Shown piece by piece: positions 12,396-23,918 of a stretch of DNA of 64,000 bases; within the stretch, counting starts at the first letter, position 1; each line of letters begins with the position of its first letter. Source of the DNA: Bromus sterilis (taxonomy: Eukaryota > Streptophyta > Magnoliopsida > Poales > Poaceae); contig OX465599.1 of assembly GCA_950022295.1 (NCBI GenBank), positions 5,518,001 to 5,582,000 of the forward strand, read 5' to 3'. The notes under the pieces were generated by a model. It was not told the origin of the DNA. It ran no database searches and saw nothing but the letters and a program-made list of their open reading frames with translations. Position numbers and translations under genes: made by a program.

Positions 12396-12399
12396 CTTC

Positions 12400-14860
12400 A
12401 TGGAAGAAAGAAAACGATAGTCAGTACTTGTGCATGATATTCATTATGAGTTGCTTATCTTCAATAAAGGTAAAACTATAAGAATCAATTGAGCAAAAAG
12501 ATTAGCATGTTTACAAGAAAGGATATGCAGTCGTAAGAGTGTACTTTATATAAATTCAACATCACTATGTAGGTACATAAATCGTGTAGAATTTTAGTAT
12601 CATCATTGCTACCAGTAGCTAACAAACAAGAAGTAACTGGACTGTAGATAAGCTTTCCCACCACACCTGAATACAATGAAAAAAAGATATACAACTAATC
12701 ACCACTTATTACTCCTACTTGCCACTAGTGCTTGTTCACGTGGTAAAGTTGCAATCCACAGGAAGTTGCTAGTCTCTCTGATGGATTCATTTCTTTGAAT
12801 GTCAATCAAGTCCTAGCTAACTAGTAGCTACAAGCTACAATCGTATAGGAATAATAGATTCCCTTCATAAATCTAGCTAATTATTCACAAACAACTTCAC
12901 TCTAAAACTCTGAATCACCCTTCCCTGATTCACAGACAGACAGACACGTCTACCAAAATGTATCCTGTTACAGTTCAGTACTACTACTGTCAAGTACTAC
13001 TAGAGCTGACAGGTTACAAAACTACCTAGTTTACTACAGCAATGATATGTTTTACCTGATGAAACCAACATAAATGTTTAGGTTAATGGAGCATGGGCTG
13101 CTATCTCCAGAGAGATATATCTATAAAATAGTAGACAAAGTAAACTAATATATTAACAATGGTCCTGTCAAAATAAACGACAGTAGTATTACAGCAAAAG
13201 AGAAGAAGAATGAGCATCGTTGGGCACTCATGAAGTGTAATTAATTTGGCCACTCCAAAAGAACAGCACATAAGTCTTGGAAAAAATAAACAATGTGTAG
13301 TAAATTAACTGAATAATCAATGTGCAACAAATTCTCCGTGATCGACAGAAGCTCTACTGAAACGATCGAGATGTCGTTTACCATGCACCGACAGTAAATA
13401 ACAAGAATAATAGTTCAGCAACAACTTATCTTTTGTCTTGATTTTAGGAAGCAACTGTAACGTCAGTAATAAAAGTGCATGAAACATATTTTCTTTTACA
13501 TGATAAGAACACATGGCAAGCGAATTCCGTCCTACATTAGATGAGCAAGGGCATTTATTATGCACAATGGCCCCAATAAATATTTTGTCGTGTGTAATTT
13601 TTTGCTCATGTCTAACTGATGTATAACAAGATCTCCAAACACGCATATATTGACAGTAATTGTAGGGGTTTTCATGCTCCTTGTTCCTTGTGGAATTGTC
13701 AGCTAAAGATCAGGCTTTTGCCCAGTCATTAGTAACTTGGCTCTATATTCCCTTTGGGAAGTTTAATTTACTGCTACCAGATTTCTTGCTATTGTGGGAT
13801 GATAAACTAAAACTAAATGCAATTCATGTGTTGTTGCACTTTTGCTCAAGGTTCTTCTCTGTTCCTGGAAGGGCAGTGAAGCATGTTTTGAACAATTTGT
13901 GCAGTTGACATTCTTCCTTCATCTCCGGTTTCAGATACCGATGCATACATGATTTGCATATAGTACCTTCTTTGTCGTCCTGTACAATTAGTTTGAGGAT
14001 GTCATGTACAAAGACAACTTCCTATGAAATTCTTCTGCCTTGCGCTAATCTCCGGAGAGTGTCGACACTTGGCGTCCTGTGCATTGCGAAGAAAAATCTT
14101 GAATCAACAAGCTGCACCAACAAATTGCAAAGTACACCACATTCAGACCTCACACATCAACAACAGCAGAAAAGTACTGGTCGCATAAAGAAACAGACCA
14201 TGAAATTAAGAAAGAGGGGGAGGGAAGGAGGAAGGGAGATGGACAGAGGAGATGGCTCTTACATATCCATTGCTGCCCAACTCCCGCCGGACTGATACGT
14301 CTACTGAAACCTGCAAACTAACATGATCATTCAGAACATTTGGTGAAGAACTGAGTATCCATGAGATAGCATCAACTAGCCGGGCAATGCTAAGCAGCAG
14401 CTTTGAGAATCAAATCTCCATTACAATATTAATCAACTTGGAGAATGCCATTAAAAGTACCTGAAACTCACTCGCAAAAATTTACTTGAAACTATCTAAG
14501 CTTTGAGAATCAAATCGCCAGTACAATATTAACCTCAAAGAAGTTATAAAATAACAAAATTGACATTGGCCAGATGCAAATAGGTGGAGATGAATGCAGT
14601 GAAAATCTTCTCAATGTAGACAAATTGCAGATGCTACAAAGCATGAATGCACAAACATGGAATATATTCTTCAATTAAAGATATAGAGGAATAATCGCTG
14701 GGGCTTTATTTTTCAGAGAGATGCATATGAAAAACGGTAGCAAAATTTCAGAAGAGAGGATGGCCTCACCTTCTTGTTGTGGTGGTCGTGCATGGAGGCA
14801 GTTTGGTTGGGGCGACCACTGTTCGAAACTAGCAGTGGAGGTAGTGGAAACCGCTTCATC
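12400..14860. other. CACTA interior: intron-like sequence with unassigned exon-like pieces
   Basis: A minus-strand stretch at about 12570-12680 follows a good acceptor and reads VVGKLIYSPVTSCLLATGSNDD, faintly WD40-like. Another at about 11440-11520 follows a CTTCAG acceptor (VNQVQDVAHHRKIGCCMES). Neither is assignable. The rest is AT-rich and non-coding. Confidence 0.25.
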
Positions 14861-15896
14861 TTTGTCAGGCTCGAAGGGAGGTGGCCGGTGATGAGACGAG
14901 GAGCCGGCGGTGAACTCCTCTAACCCTGGACATCCTGAAGTACATGGGTCCTTTGTCGAGCAGAAAAAGGCTTCCGTACCCGCCCTCGTCCCGTACCGGC
15001 GGCTGCAGGGTGCGCCGCATCCTTGGATCGGGATTCGGGCGCGAGGATGTCCTCCGCACCGCCCTGCTCGAGGTGGACCATCAGGAAGCGAGGGCGCACG
15101 TGGGGGCTCTGTTGACGAGGGAGAAGATCCGCCGGAGATGCGCCGACGACGAAGACGATGATGCAGGACGAAACCCTAGCACGAGTACTGTGGGTTTTGG
15201 GCAAGCTGTAGAGGCCGGAGGGGGGTCTTGCCAAGGGGGGTGGACATGAGCGAGGCGAGCACGGTGGTGTGCACCGCGCCGCCGGAATCGGGAGCGGGGA
15301 GGGAGGAGAGGAAATGGGGACGGCGGGGAGGGAGGGATTGGGGATGAAGAGATGGGGGGAAGCGGCGAAAGATTGGGTATATTCCCTCCCCCGATGCCTT
15401 TTTTCCCTCCGTTTTTTCCTCCGCGCGACTAATTTTCGGCTCCAGCGCCAAATACATGTGCCGGCAGTTGATCGAACTTATGCCCGCAGTTAGATTGCCA
15501 GCACCATTTCATAATGACCAGTGGTATAAATCTGTCGGCAGGTAACATTTAACGACACCCTAACTGCCGGCATAGGTCCATCTTTACCGGCAGTCCTCTG
15601 CCGTTAGATCCTGCCCGTGGTGTAGTGAAATTTCGTATTGGATATATGATTTACGCACGGTGATCTGCAAATCGGATATAGCATACCCATGTTTAATGTA
15701 TCTGCTAGAGTTGCTCTAACGAGAGAGCCGGGACGCTTTTTTTCAACAGTTTTCACATTGTATAAAAAGTTGCCATTACATTTTTATTAAATATTAAAAA
15801 ATGGATGGCAGCGGCTCTAGTCGGCTTGGGTTGGCCAGTTCGAAGGCCTGGCCGGATTGGAGCATCTGCTTCGTCTAGGTGAGTGTTGGTCTTGGC

Positions 15897-16466
15897 TAGG
15901 GCTGGACACGAGCCGAGCCGAGCGAGTTCGGTGAGAGCCTTGCGCAACCGTCGCTGGTGATGGCAGCACGACCCGACGACGAACACCGGGGGCAACGATG
16001 GCCGCGTCCGGCACGGCGAGAGGAACGACGGAAGCGAGTAAGCGACGAATTACAACCACGGCGATGAACAGGCTAGCGTCGAGAAAGAGTTCTCCGGTGT
16101 CGGGCGCGGCGACATGGACGACGGCGAGGTCGAGTGGTGGCGCCTGGCCACGGCTACGACAGGGGCGCAAACCTAGCGACGTTAGGTGTCTGTACGCTGA
16201 GTCGATGACCTAGGGTGCTTCGTAGTGGGCTTGGGCTGCAACTGTACGCTGTTATGACCGACCTATGAGCTGTAAAATCAATTAAAAAAATTAACTGGGC
16301 TACGAAACGAGCTGGTCCGAGCTAAAACAGGCTCGGCTCGGTCGCCAAACGGGCCTAAAATCTGTAGCTCGGCTCGGCCTATTTACATGTCGGGCCGAGC
16401 TGAGTCGGGTCTAGCTGGAGCGAGCTACGAGCCGAGCTAAAAAGCTCGTTCGTGCATCCAAGCCTA
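15897..16466. mobile_element. Small non-autonomous hAT element, 570 bp
   Basis: The ends are TAGGGCTGGACACGAGCCGA and, inverted, TAGGCTTGGATGCACGAACG, an imperfect TIR of the type seen in grass hAT elements. An exact 8-bp target duplication GTCTTGGC flanks it (15889-15896 and 16467-16474), the length expected for hAT. The interior is rich in GAGCCGAGC/GCTCGGCTCG repeats near the ends and has no transposase frame. Confidence 0.85.
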
Positions 16467-16474
16467 GTCTTGGC

Positions 16475-18470
16475 CCGGGAGGTGCCCGTGAGCGGTGGTC
16501 ATGCCCGTCTCACTGGTATGGTGCTTGTTGGTGGTGGTCGTGTGGTAGCACTACGTCGTGTCGGCCACCTAGGGCTTGGCGTCGTGTTAGATCGAGTGGG
16601 CGGCCATCGGTAGTCCCGGTGTCGTGCCCACCCTAGTTCACACTGATTGGATGAGGATACGGGTGTGGGTGCTTCCGATGGTGGAGGCACCTGCCGGAGA
16701 GCGAATGGCGTGTCGTCGAACTTCATGTCGGGGTCGAATGCGCTGTGATGTGGGTGGCATTCACTATCTGGCGGCATGGATTGCCTTTGGTGATGAGTTT
16801 TTTTGTATGTAAGATTAGTTTAGAACGATTGACTTTATCACATGCGAGTATATCATCATTCATGTGGTATTATAAATTATTTGGTCAAGATATGATTATT
16901 GTTGTGGTTTATAGATTGACCGTTGATTTTATCACTTTGATTTTTTTGTCGATTATGCATAGCTTTGATCTTATATGATTATGCCATTTGTCGATGAGTT
17001 TTTTTTGTATGTGTGCGGGTATTGGTTGTGTGCGTACAATACTATGTATGCAGATGTGTAATTTATGCTCCTAGTGTTTACATTTTTTCCGTGGTTATTT
17101 TTGTGCCAATAAAAATCATTTTTTATTTATAAAAAGAACTCTGACACGTTGGATCCTCCGCCGTCTGCAACAGTTCCGAAATGCAATGAAACTAGATGGC
17201 ATAGTGCGCTCCGCTACGCCGGGCTACATGTGTGTATTCTGTAAATTATGTTAGATGAGTCTAAGATACACAACGCTGTGCTGCCGGTGGGCTTAGTTGC
17301 ACGTATCTTTGTTTCAACCAAAAAGTTGCACTTGTGATGAATTTACTTTCAACAAATACTTTTAAGTTGGCTGAAAAATAAATCCACGTCGGTGGGTTTT
17401 GTGAAAAGTCTCGAGGCAGAGATGGAACGCCGAATCAAGCGGAAACAACACACGACGACAGCGGTGAAACCAAGCTGAGAATGAGCTAGAGTCGAAGACA
17501 TGTCGTAGATTGCGCCATCGCAGGCGAAGGCGGGCCCAAGCAGCATTCAATCGGCCACCAACTGCATGGGGCCTATGTATCAGACTCACATACTCATCAG
17601 ATTGATGTGAGCGCATTTTACCCAAGATAAACTAAGAAGAGATTCTTGCTTACAAGTCAAATCAATTTGTCCATGCACATTTATTCAAGTCAACAGACCT
17701 TATCATAATACTAGTATAACCATCCCAACTTTCGGTTTGCTCTTGGTCATCCACTTACTTATCCAGGACCCTTTCCACCTTGGTTGGATCGTTTCGGTTA
17801 GTGAAGTACACATCATCCATCCACAGCAAAATTGGCAGGGCGGTCGAGTGTGCGGTGTCCTCGGCCAATTTGCCTCCGTCCACACGCACAAAACTCCTCC
17901 ATCCCCACTGCCTGGCTGCAAGCAAGCAAGCTCACATGGAGCAGTGAAACTGTGTGGAGTGTGGACGGCAACGACGACAGGCGACAGCGCAGTGTTGGAT
18001 TGGATATCCTCCACCGGTGCCGAATCTAACCACTGTGCCACGCGCTCAGAGCCATTAGTTGCCAGCGCCTCCATTGCCCACACAAGTCTTTGACATTGTC
18101 CTGCTTCTTCTTCTTCTTCTTCTCTCCCAATACCCCTTTTCTCATCTTCTACCGAGCTCTGGTCTCCATGGATAAATCACAAATGGATTGCCGAATTTGA
18201 TGCTGTGGATGAGCTTCTCCTCCCTCTATCCCATCCGATCCGTCACACCACCGTTCCCCTAGCTTCCTCCTATCCACCGTCTCCTCCTACCTGAGCTTGC
18301 TAGCTAAGCATCCTTCTCCCTCCTTGCACTAGTACTAGTACCAATTGCTATCTCAGCTGGTCTTGATCCGTCCATCCGATTCTTGGCCGATCGGTCGCGG
18401 TCGCTGGATCAAGAACGGACGCCGGGATCAGCCGGCACGTTCGTGCACGTGAGCGATTTGGTTGGTTGCC
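16475..18470. other. Intergenic DNA and 5' region of the DUF789 gene
   Basis: At 16475-16800 there is GC-rich non-coding repeat-like sequence, then AT-rich DNA to about 17150 that resembles a retroposon 3' tail (GTGCCAATAAAAATC). From about 17650 the sequence becomes promoter-like, with a (CTT)n microsatellite near 18103-18123. The pyrimidine-rich leader just before the ATG at 18471 is probably 5' UTR. Confidence 0.35.
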
Positions 18471-19986
18471 ATGGAGCAGAGGAGGAGCAATCTCGACGCC
18501 TTCCTCCATGCCGCCACGCCTATGCTCCCATGGCGCTCCGCCACCATGGTACGTGCTTGATCGATCCATCTGTCCATACAGGCCTCCTCCCTTACCGTCC
18601 GATCATGTCTTTTACCAGCAAAACGGCTCTGTTTTGCTCTGTTCTGAACAGTTCCGGTGTTGTGTGCTCGGCAGGATCGGTTCCAGGGCGCGCCCAGCAC
18701 CGTGTGGCAGCAGCCGGACGGCGGCGGCAAGGACAAGGACGCGGTGGAGTACTTCGCCCTCTCCGACCTGTGGGAGCACTACGCTGAGAGCAGCGCATAC
18801 GGCCTCGCCGTGCCGGTCCGGGGCGCCGCCGGTGACCGCGCCGCGGTCACCACCACCCAGCACTTCGTCCCCTACCTCTCCGCCGTGCAGCTCTACACCG
18901 CCACAAGGCCCACCTCCCGCGCCCTCGGCGCCACCTCCAGGTACCCAATCGATCCGACCATCACCGGAACAGCCGCCGGTGCATTTCGATCGATCGACCG
19001 GCCATTGACTTACTTCTTGATGCTCAGGAGCACGGGGAGCAGCGAGACGGATTCATGGAGCGACGACAGCGTGGGCGACCGGTCCGCCGGCTCCGGCGCC
19101 TCCTCCTGGGACGCGGCGTCGGACGAGGACGACACTTCATCCACCTACGACGGCAACGGCGGCGCTGGCGTCTCGCCGAAGCAGGGCGGGTACCTGAGCT
19201 TCCAGTACAGGGAGTGGGACTCGCCGTACGAGAGGGTGCCGCTGGCTCACAAGGTTCACTTCACGCATGGCCTACACCTTTGCTCGCCGGCCGGTCTGCC
19301 GGAGTTGGTATGATCGGCGATTCTGATTCTTGATCGATGTTGATCGAGCAGGTGGCGGAGCTGGCCCAGGATTACCCGGCGCTCATGTCGCTCCGGAGCG
19401 CCGAGCTCTCGCCATCAAGCTGGATGTCCGTGGCATGGTACGCACTGCTTAATAATTAACTAACCAACTTGGCTTCTTACATCACTTCACTAACCAACAT
19501 TATCTTGCTGAGGTATGGTCCGGTTTAACTAATCCACATCAGATTATCTATGATCATTAGGTACCCTATCTACCACATCCCTGCTCATGTAAACCTGAAA
19601 GGGGCCTCTGCCTGCTTCCTCACCTACCATTCCATCTCATCAGTCTTCCAAGGTACATGTTTATCTATCATCTGCCATGTATATTGTATGTAAATAACAG
19701 CAATTTTCTCCCAAAATGTGAGTGCAGTAGCAAGCAAGTAATTTGCATTTCTTCACCTGATGCAGACAACATACAAAGCCGATTGGAACACGACGATGGC
19801 GAGATCGCGGCGCTCTCACCGTTCGGGCTGGCGACGTACCGGATGCAAGGGGATCTGTGGAGGAGGCCCGGGTCCTCGGACCCCAGGAGGCTGTCTGAGC
19901 TCCACTGGGCGGCGGCCTCCTGGCTGAAGCAAGTCGGCGCGCACCACCCCGATTTCACCTTCTTCACGTCGTCTCACCGTCGATGA
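18471..19986 (+). CDS. DUF789 family protein
   Basis: Six exons with GT-AG introns: 18471-18548, 18675-18940, 19028-19253, 19352-19437, 19561-19652 and 19766-19986. Their total is 969 bp (322 residues), and every phase joins correctly. The protein starts MEQRRSNLDAFLHAATP. It then shows the DUF789 landmarks VEYFALSDLWEHYAESSAYG, HFVPYLSAVQLYT, an acidic serine-rich low-complexity loop (about residues 117-170), FQYREWDSPYERVPLAHK, SWMSVAWYPIYHIP, SFLTYHS-like (ACFLTYHSISS) and a C-terminal FGLATYRMQGDLW ... LHWAAASWLKQ ... HPDFTFFTS. The family is plant-specific and its biochemical role is unknown. The start is supported by the conserved NLDAFLHAATP. The gene is complete with no defect. Confidence 0.93.
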
Positions 19987-21014
19987 CACGACACCTCGGC
20001 GATTCCGTGTTTGTTTCGATGACATTGCACATGGCAATCTGAAGATATGACACGAAAAACCTCATGTAGGATTTAATAGAACAACGTGCACTGAATTTTT
20101 CTCTTTTCTGAACTGCAAATCAAGTGTCGGACTGTAAGCTCTGTTTTTGTTCATTCACAGACATGATCGATGTAGCTGCAACACAACATTTTCAAAGAAT
20201 TGCGGCTCCAGAAATGCCACATCAATGCATATAGTTTAACAATCCACCTGGCATTGCCTGTTGGGATTTGACTGTACCTCACTGTCTTAACAACACTCTG
20301 CAACATGTGAGTACAGTTTTTTCAGTTTTCGCAAAAAAAAAGTGTATTTATCGGTTGGATTTCGCATATGCAAATGTCATGAGAAGATATCCATACTCTA
20401 TATACCAATACCGAATGCACCACCTAGGTGGGATACTTTTGATCTCAATCATTGCATTGAGATATCAAGCACCATTTAGTAGGATTTGCCTCCTGTCTTC
20501 TGAAGATTTGTGCGCGTGGCAGAGCCGTTTCAAGATTTGGGTCTCTCCCTTCCATTAGAAGGCCAGCCGACGTAAGTAATGATGCCATCTGATTGCCGTG
20601 CGACGACATGCCAACACTAACTGACGATCTTGGGAAAACATACCAAGAGACCACTGGTTGCATGGCAAAGACCAAAATAAGTCATTTCTTTGCCACCAGT
20701 ATAGAGGAATCTATGTTCAAAATGTTATTAAAAAGATCAATGCATGAAAGAAAATAACATGGCTCCTTCTATTATGTCGGATGAATCACATGTATCATCA
20801 CAAAAGCAGTTGCAAAGAAAATACACTGACCATTGTTTACATTGTTACAAGCACATTAACACTTACAAAGAAATGTCTAAGCACATACACATATTATTGA
20901 ACTTTCTCAAAAAAATACAATTCTGACAGTGTGGAAAAAAGCATACTTGGAAAACATGGCACTGAATACTGATACAGATAATATGCCCTTTTTCACTGCC
21001 TACTCGGTCCCTCT
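19987..21014. other. Gap between convergent DUF789 and ACD6-like genes
   Basis: This is the 3' flank of the DUF789 gene, then AT-rich DNA up to the stop codon of the minus-strand ACD6-like gene. No coding or RNA gene signal was seen. Confidence 0.45.
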
Positions 21015-21302
21015 TCAAGTTAATGGTGTCGGCGGTTGTACCAATGGATCCACTTTTCGACTATGGTAGTTTATTGCGGCCAGAGAAAATATGACTATTA
21101 TGGGCCACAACTGAATTAGAACATTGGCCACGATAAAGAATACTATCACACCGAATGTCCAGACTACACCCTTTCTCCTACATAATGGTGCTACCATACC
21201 AATGTTATTGCTGGCCAATTCCCAATTTTGGTAGAGCAGTATGAGAGAACTCATGATACATAATCCAATGGCGGTCTTATGAGTAACCGGAGCTAGTATG
21301 GT

Positions 21303-22262
21303 CAGGGCCGTACCTAAGAATCCGGGGGCCCGGTGCAAAATATGAAATTGGGCCCTTTATATAGAAATACTAATTGTGAAATTACTATATAATTTATTTA
21401 GCACACTACAAATATAATATTGTCAATAATATTACAAGAGCACTACATGATGAGAAGAGAGCATATGAATCCAATGCTACCCTAAAATTTATTTGAGAAT
21501 TTGTGAAGTGATTTGCTTCAACGATAACAGAGAAGTGGAAAAGAATAGGTTGTACTAGTTTCGAATATGATGCATGAGGAATTTACGAATTATATATGAA
21601 ACAACTATTTATGTGTGGGCATATATTATTTATTTAGCATAATGCAGATATAGGTTGTGTTCGGATTTCGTTCACTCTGGTTCCACTTCAGAAAAAGGGG
21701 AAGTGCATTTTTAGTCGCTCCATAAAATATAACACGAAGCCGCCTGCTCAGCTTCAGGAGAGGAGGACATCTGAACAGCCTCATAATCTCCTCAATAATA
21801 TTACAAGAGTGATAGATGATGAGAAGAAAAACTAATAGATGAGCACAAAGCATATTAATCCTTTACTACCATCAAATTTATTTGTAGAATTTGCCAAGTG
21901 ATTTGCTTCAACGACAACGTTGGATGGGGAATTTTGTAATTATGAGATCACTATAATTTTTTAATTAACGAAGAACTGGAGACGAATAGTAGTACATTGT
22001 AACGCATGGGAATTTGTGAAGTAGCGCTGATTACTACCATTAATTGCTAGTAGTATTTAAGTGGAGTGAGAGATCAAGAGAAAGATGTGCGCTCTTGTGC
22101 TGGTTGGCCTTGAAATCTGAAATTCGTTGGCGTTGCAAGTTGGACAGTTGCACACAGGATATTACTAGTACCATTAATTGCTATTAAGATAATTTAGGGG
22201 CCCTAAAATCTCAGAGGCCCTGTGCCATCGCACACTCTGCACTTGCTTGCCGTACGGGCCTG
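21303..22262. mobile_element. hAT element inserted in the PGG-domain exon, 960 bp
   Basis: The ends are CAGGGCCGTACCTAAG (21303) and, inverted, CAGGCCCGTACGGCAAG (22262). An exact 8-bp duplication AGTATGGT lies at 21295-21302 and 22263-22270. Sub-terminal GGGGCCC-rich blocks are present at both ends. No transposase frame is visible, so it is non-autonomous. The size of the duplication and the CAGGG start are diagnostic of hAT. Confidence 0.93.
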
Positions 22263-23875
22263 AGTATGGTATAGGTAGCAAGTGCAAAGGCAGCTACCAA
22301 GCTTGTAACTGAAAACGACATGAGATAGTAGGCCATCCGTAAGTGCTCTGTCCGGCTACGAGGATGTCGTATGGGAGATCCAGAAGACATGAGAGAAATT
22401 GTTGCCATAGTTGAGCAAGTGAACGCAAGTGCGTTGGCCAGGGTGAATGCATCAAAACCATACCTTCCAGCAAGTGTTGGTGTGCCTCCATTAGTGTGAT
22501 CATCAGCTCTGTAACCTCCTGGCATGGCGAAAGCTGCACCAAATGTCACGGTTGCAATTAGGACTGAGCCAATACATAGACTTTGTGTCGCGTCCTTCAC
22601 TTTCTTCATTTCATCTATTTCACCCTTATTTTTCTGGACAATATCGTTTTTTTCAAAGTAATCCAGGTGATGAATACCCCTTGTAGCACCAGCATATTTA
22701 AGTAAGGAGAGTATTCTTACTTCACTGTGCTGCAAAATCAACACAAGTAAAAGTTAGAATGCGCAAATCATAGTTGTTTTTGTTCACCAACAATCTCTTT
22801 CCTAAAAAATAATGGTCATGTACATTACCATGTCGGCATGCAACCCTTTAGGAATATTTTGATACGCTATATCCAGTGGAGTCTCCCCTTTCTTATTTGT
22901 CAAATCCAATTGTACTTGTCTATTCCCGAATAGACAACAAAATATTTGAACACTGCCAGCCTGGACAGCTAGGTGCAGTGCAGTGTTCCCATTCTTATCT
23001 TGCATATTGAAAATCCGTAATAACGATTGGTTCTTGCTAGCGTAACCAACTGTCGATATTTTCTTTCTATCAACTGCAACATGAAGAAATGTCCTTTTCC
23101 TATCATCACGCAAACCGGCACAATCGGGCCTATTTTCAATAAATTCACTGATAGCCCTTGTTGCACCGGCAGATGCAGCCACATGAATGGGGAATGATCC
23201 GTTATGGTCTGCCTGATACAATGCCTCTGGATTGGCTTTCAGTACTTGTGAAAGTATGTCATGTCTTCCTAGAACGGTTGTGGCGGCAAAGTGAAGAGGT
23301 GTACGCCCATTGTTATCCCGTTGCAAGGCAAGGTCGCTGTTCCATTTTAACATCTGTGTAGGATCTGCGAGCACTTAAACCAATCAATATAAAGAGATAG
23401 TAAATGAAGCAAACTGGTTATAAAAAAACAGAATATAACTCCTGGTTTATTGGAAGGAAGAAATAGAACAGAGGGAGGGAGATGTTAATCCTCTAAACAC
23501 TACAGAGAAAGTCAGGTGTTGTTATCAGGCTTGGTTGCTGAAAGACACGTGGCAAAATAAATTAGAATGGTCATTCCTGTACAAGGTGAGGCAGCTACGT
23601 TTTTTTGGCTGTGTAATTGACATGATCATGAGTGAATCTTGGGAGGCAAGGTAAACATAAGACTCAATATAATGAACTAGGCTCCTAAGTCCAGCTATAC
23701 GTTTGATGGAAGCAGACAAGCAAATCAATTCCAAAATCTATACATTGGATGGAGGCAGGTAAACACCCTTAAAAAACCAGAATTCTACGTGCCATGCTAC
23801 ACACTGTTAGCTTTCCCAAAGACTGAAGACACAATCTTGCGGCAGTTCATGTCCAGCAGTGACACAACTCATCAT

Positions 23876-23918
23876 TTTTTTGGATAAAGGGCTTTATTAC
23901 TCAAAAGTTTAAGCAAGT
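23876..23918 (-). mobile_element. 43-bp retroposed LINE/SINE 3' tail in intron 1
   Basis: On the minus strand the insert ends in AATAAAGCCCTTTATCC followed by an A run, like a retroposon 3' end. It is flanked by an exact 14-bp duplication ACACAACTCATCAT (23862-23875 and 23919-23932). This is a severely 5'-truncated target-primed insertion within the first intron of the ACD6-like gene. Confidence 0.75.

Larger units (their letters stand above)
10845..15627. mobile_element. Complete non-autonomous CACTA element, 4,783 bp
   Basis: The left end is CACTACACCACGGGCAG (10845-10861) and the right end is its exact inverse CTGCCCGTGGTGTAGTG (15611-15627). The element is flanked by a 3-bp duplication, AAA (10842-10844 and 15628-15630), as expected for CACTA/En-Spm. 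Sub-terminal zones at both ends are full of short CTGCCGGCA / TTACCGGCAG-type repeats, the expected transposase-binding architecture. I found no transposase (TNPD-like) reading frame in the interior. The interior holds intron/exon-like sequence, including a recognisable 57-bp exon (separate entry). It therefore looks like a gene-capturing, non-autonomous copy that would need a transposase supplied by another element. Perfect 17-bp termini suggest that it is fairly young. Confidence 0.92.
10064..15719. mobile_element. Old TIR element (MULE/MITE-like ends) that hosts the CACTA insertion
   Basis: The left end near 10064 (TAAGAGCAAATCTAGCAGAT) and the right end near 15719 (reverse complement TTAGAGCAACTCTAGCAGAT) form imperfect ~22-bp terminal inverted repeats. 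They are of the 'agagcaactctagcaga' type, common in grass non-autonomous DNA elements. Removing the CACTA element leaves an internal part of about 0.87 kb with GC-rich, gene-like but frameshifted sequence (10206-10710). I could not identify a convincing target-site duplication, so the superfamily is uncertain. Confidence 0.45.

Noticed and set aside
14865..15457. GC-rich open frames at the right side of the CACTA element
   Set aside because: They occur on both strands, have no recognisable family and no clear splice model; they could be captured exon sequence but cannot be supported.
17349..18093. Overlapping open frames upstream of the DUF789 gene
   Set aside because: They conflict with each other, show no domain, and lie in probable promoter sequence.
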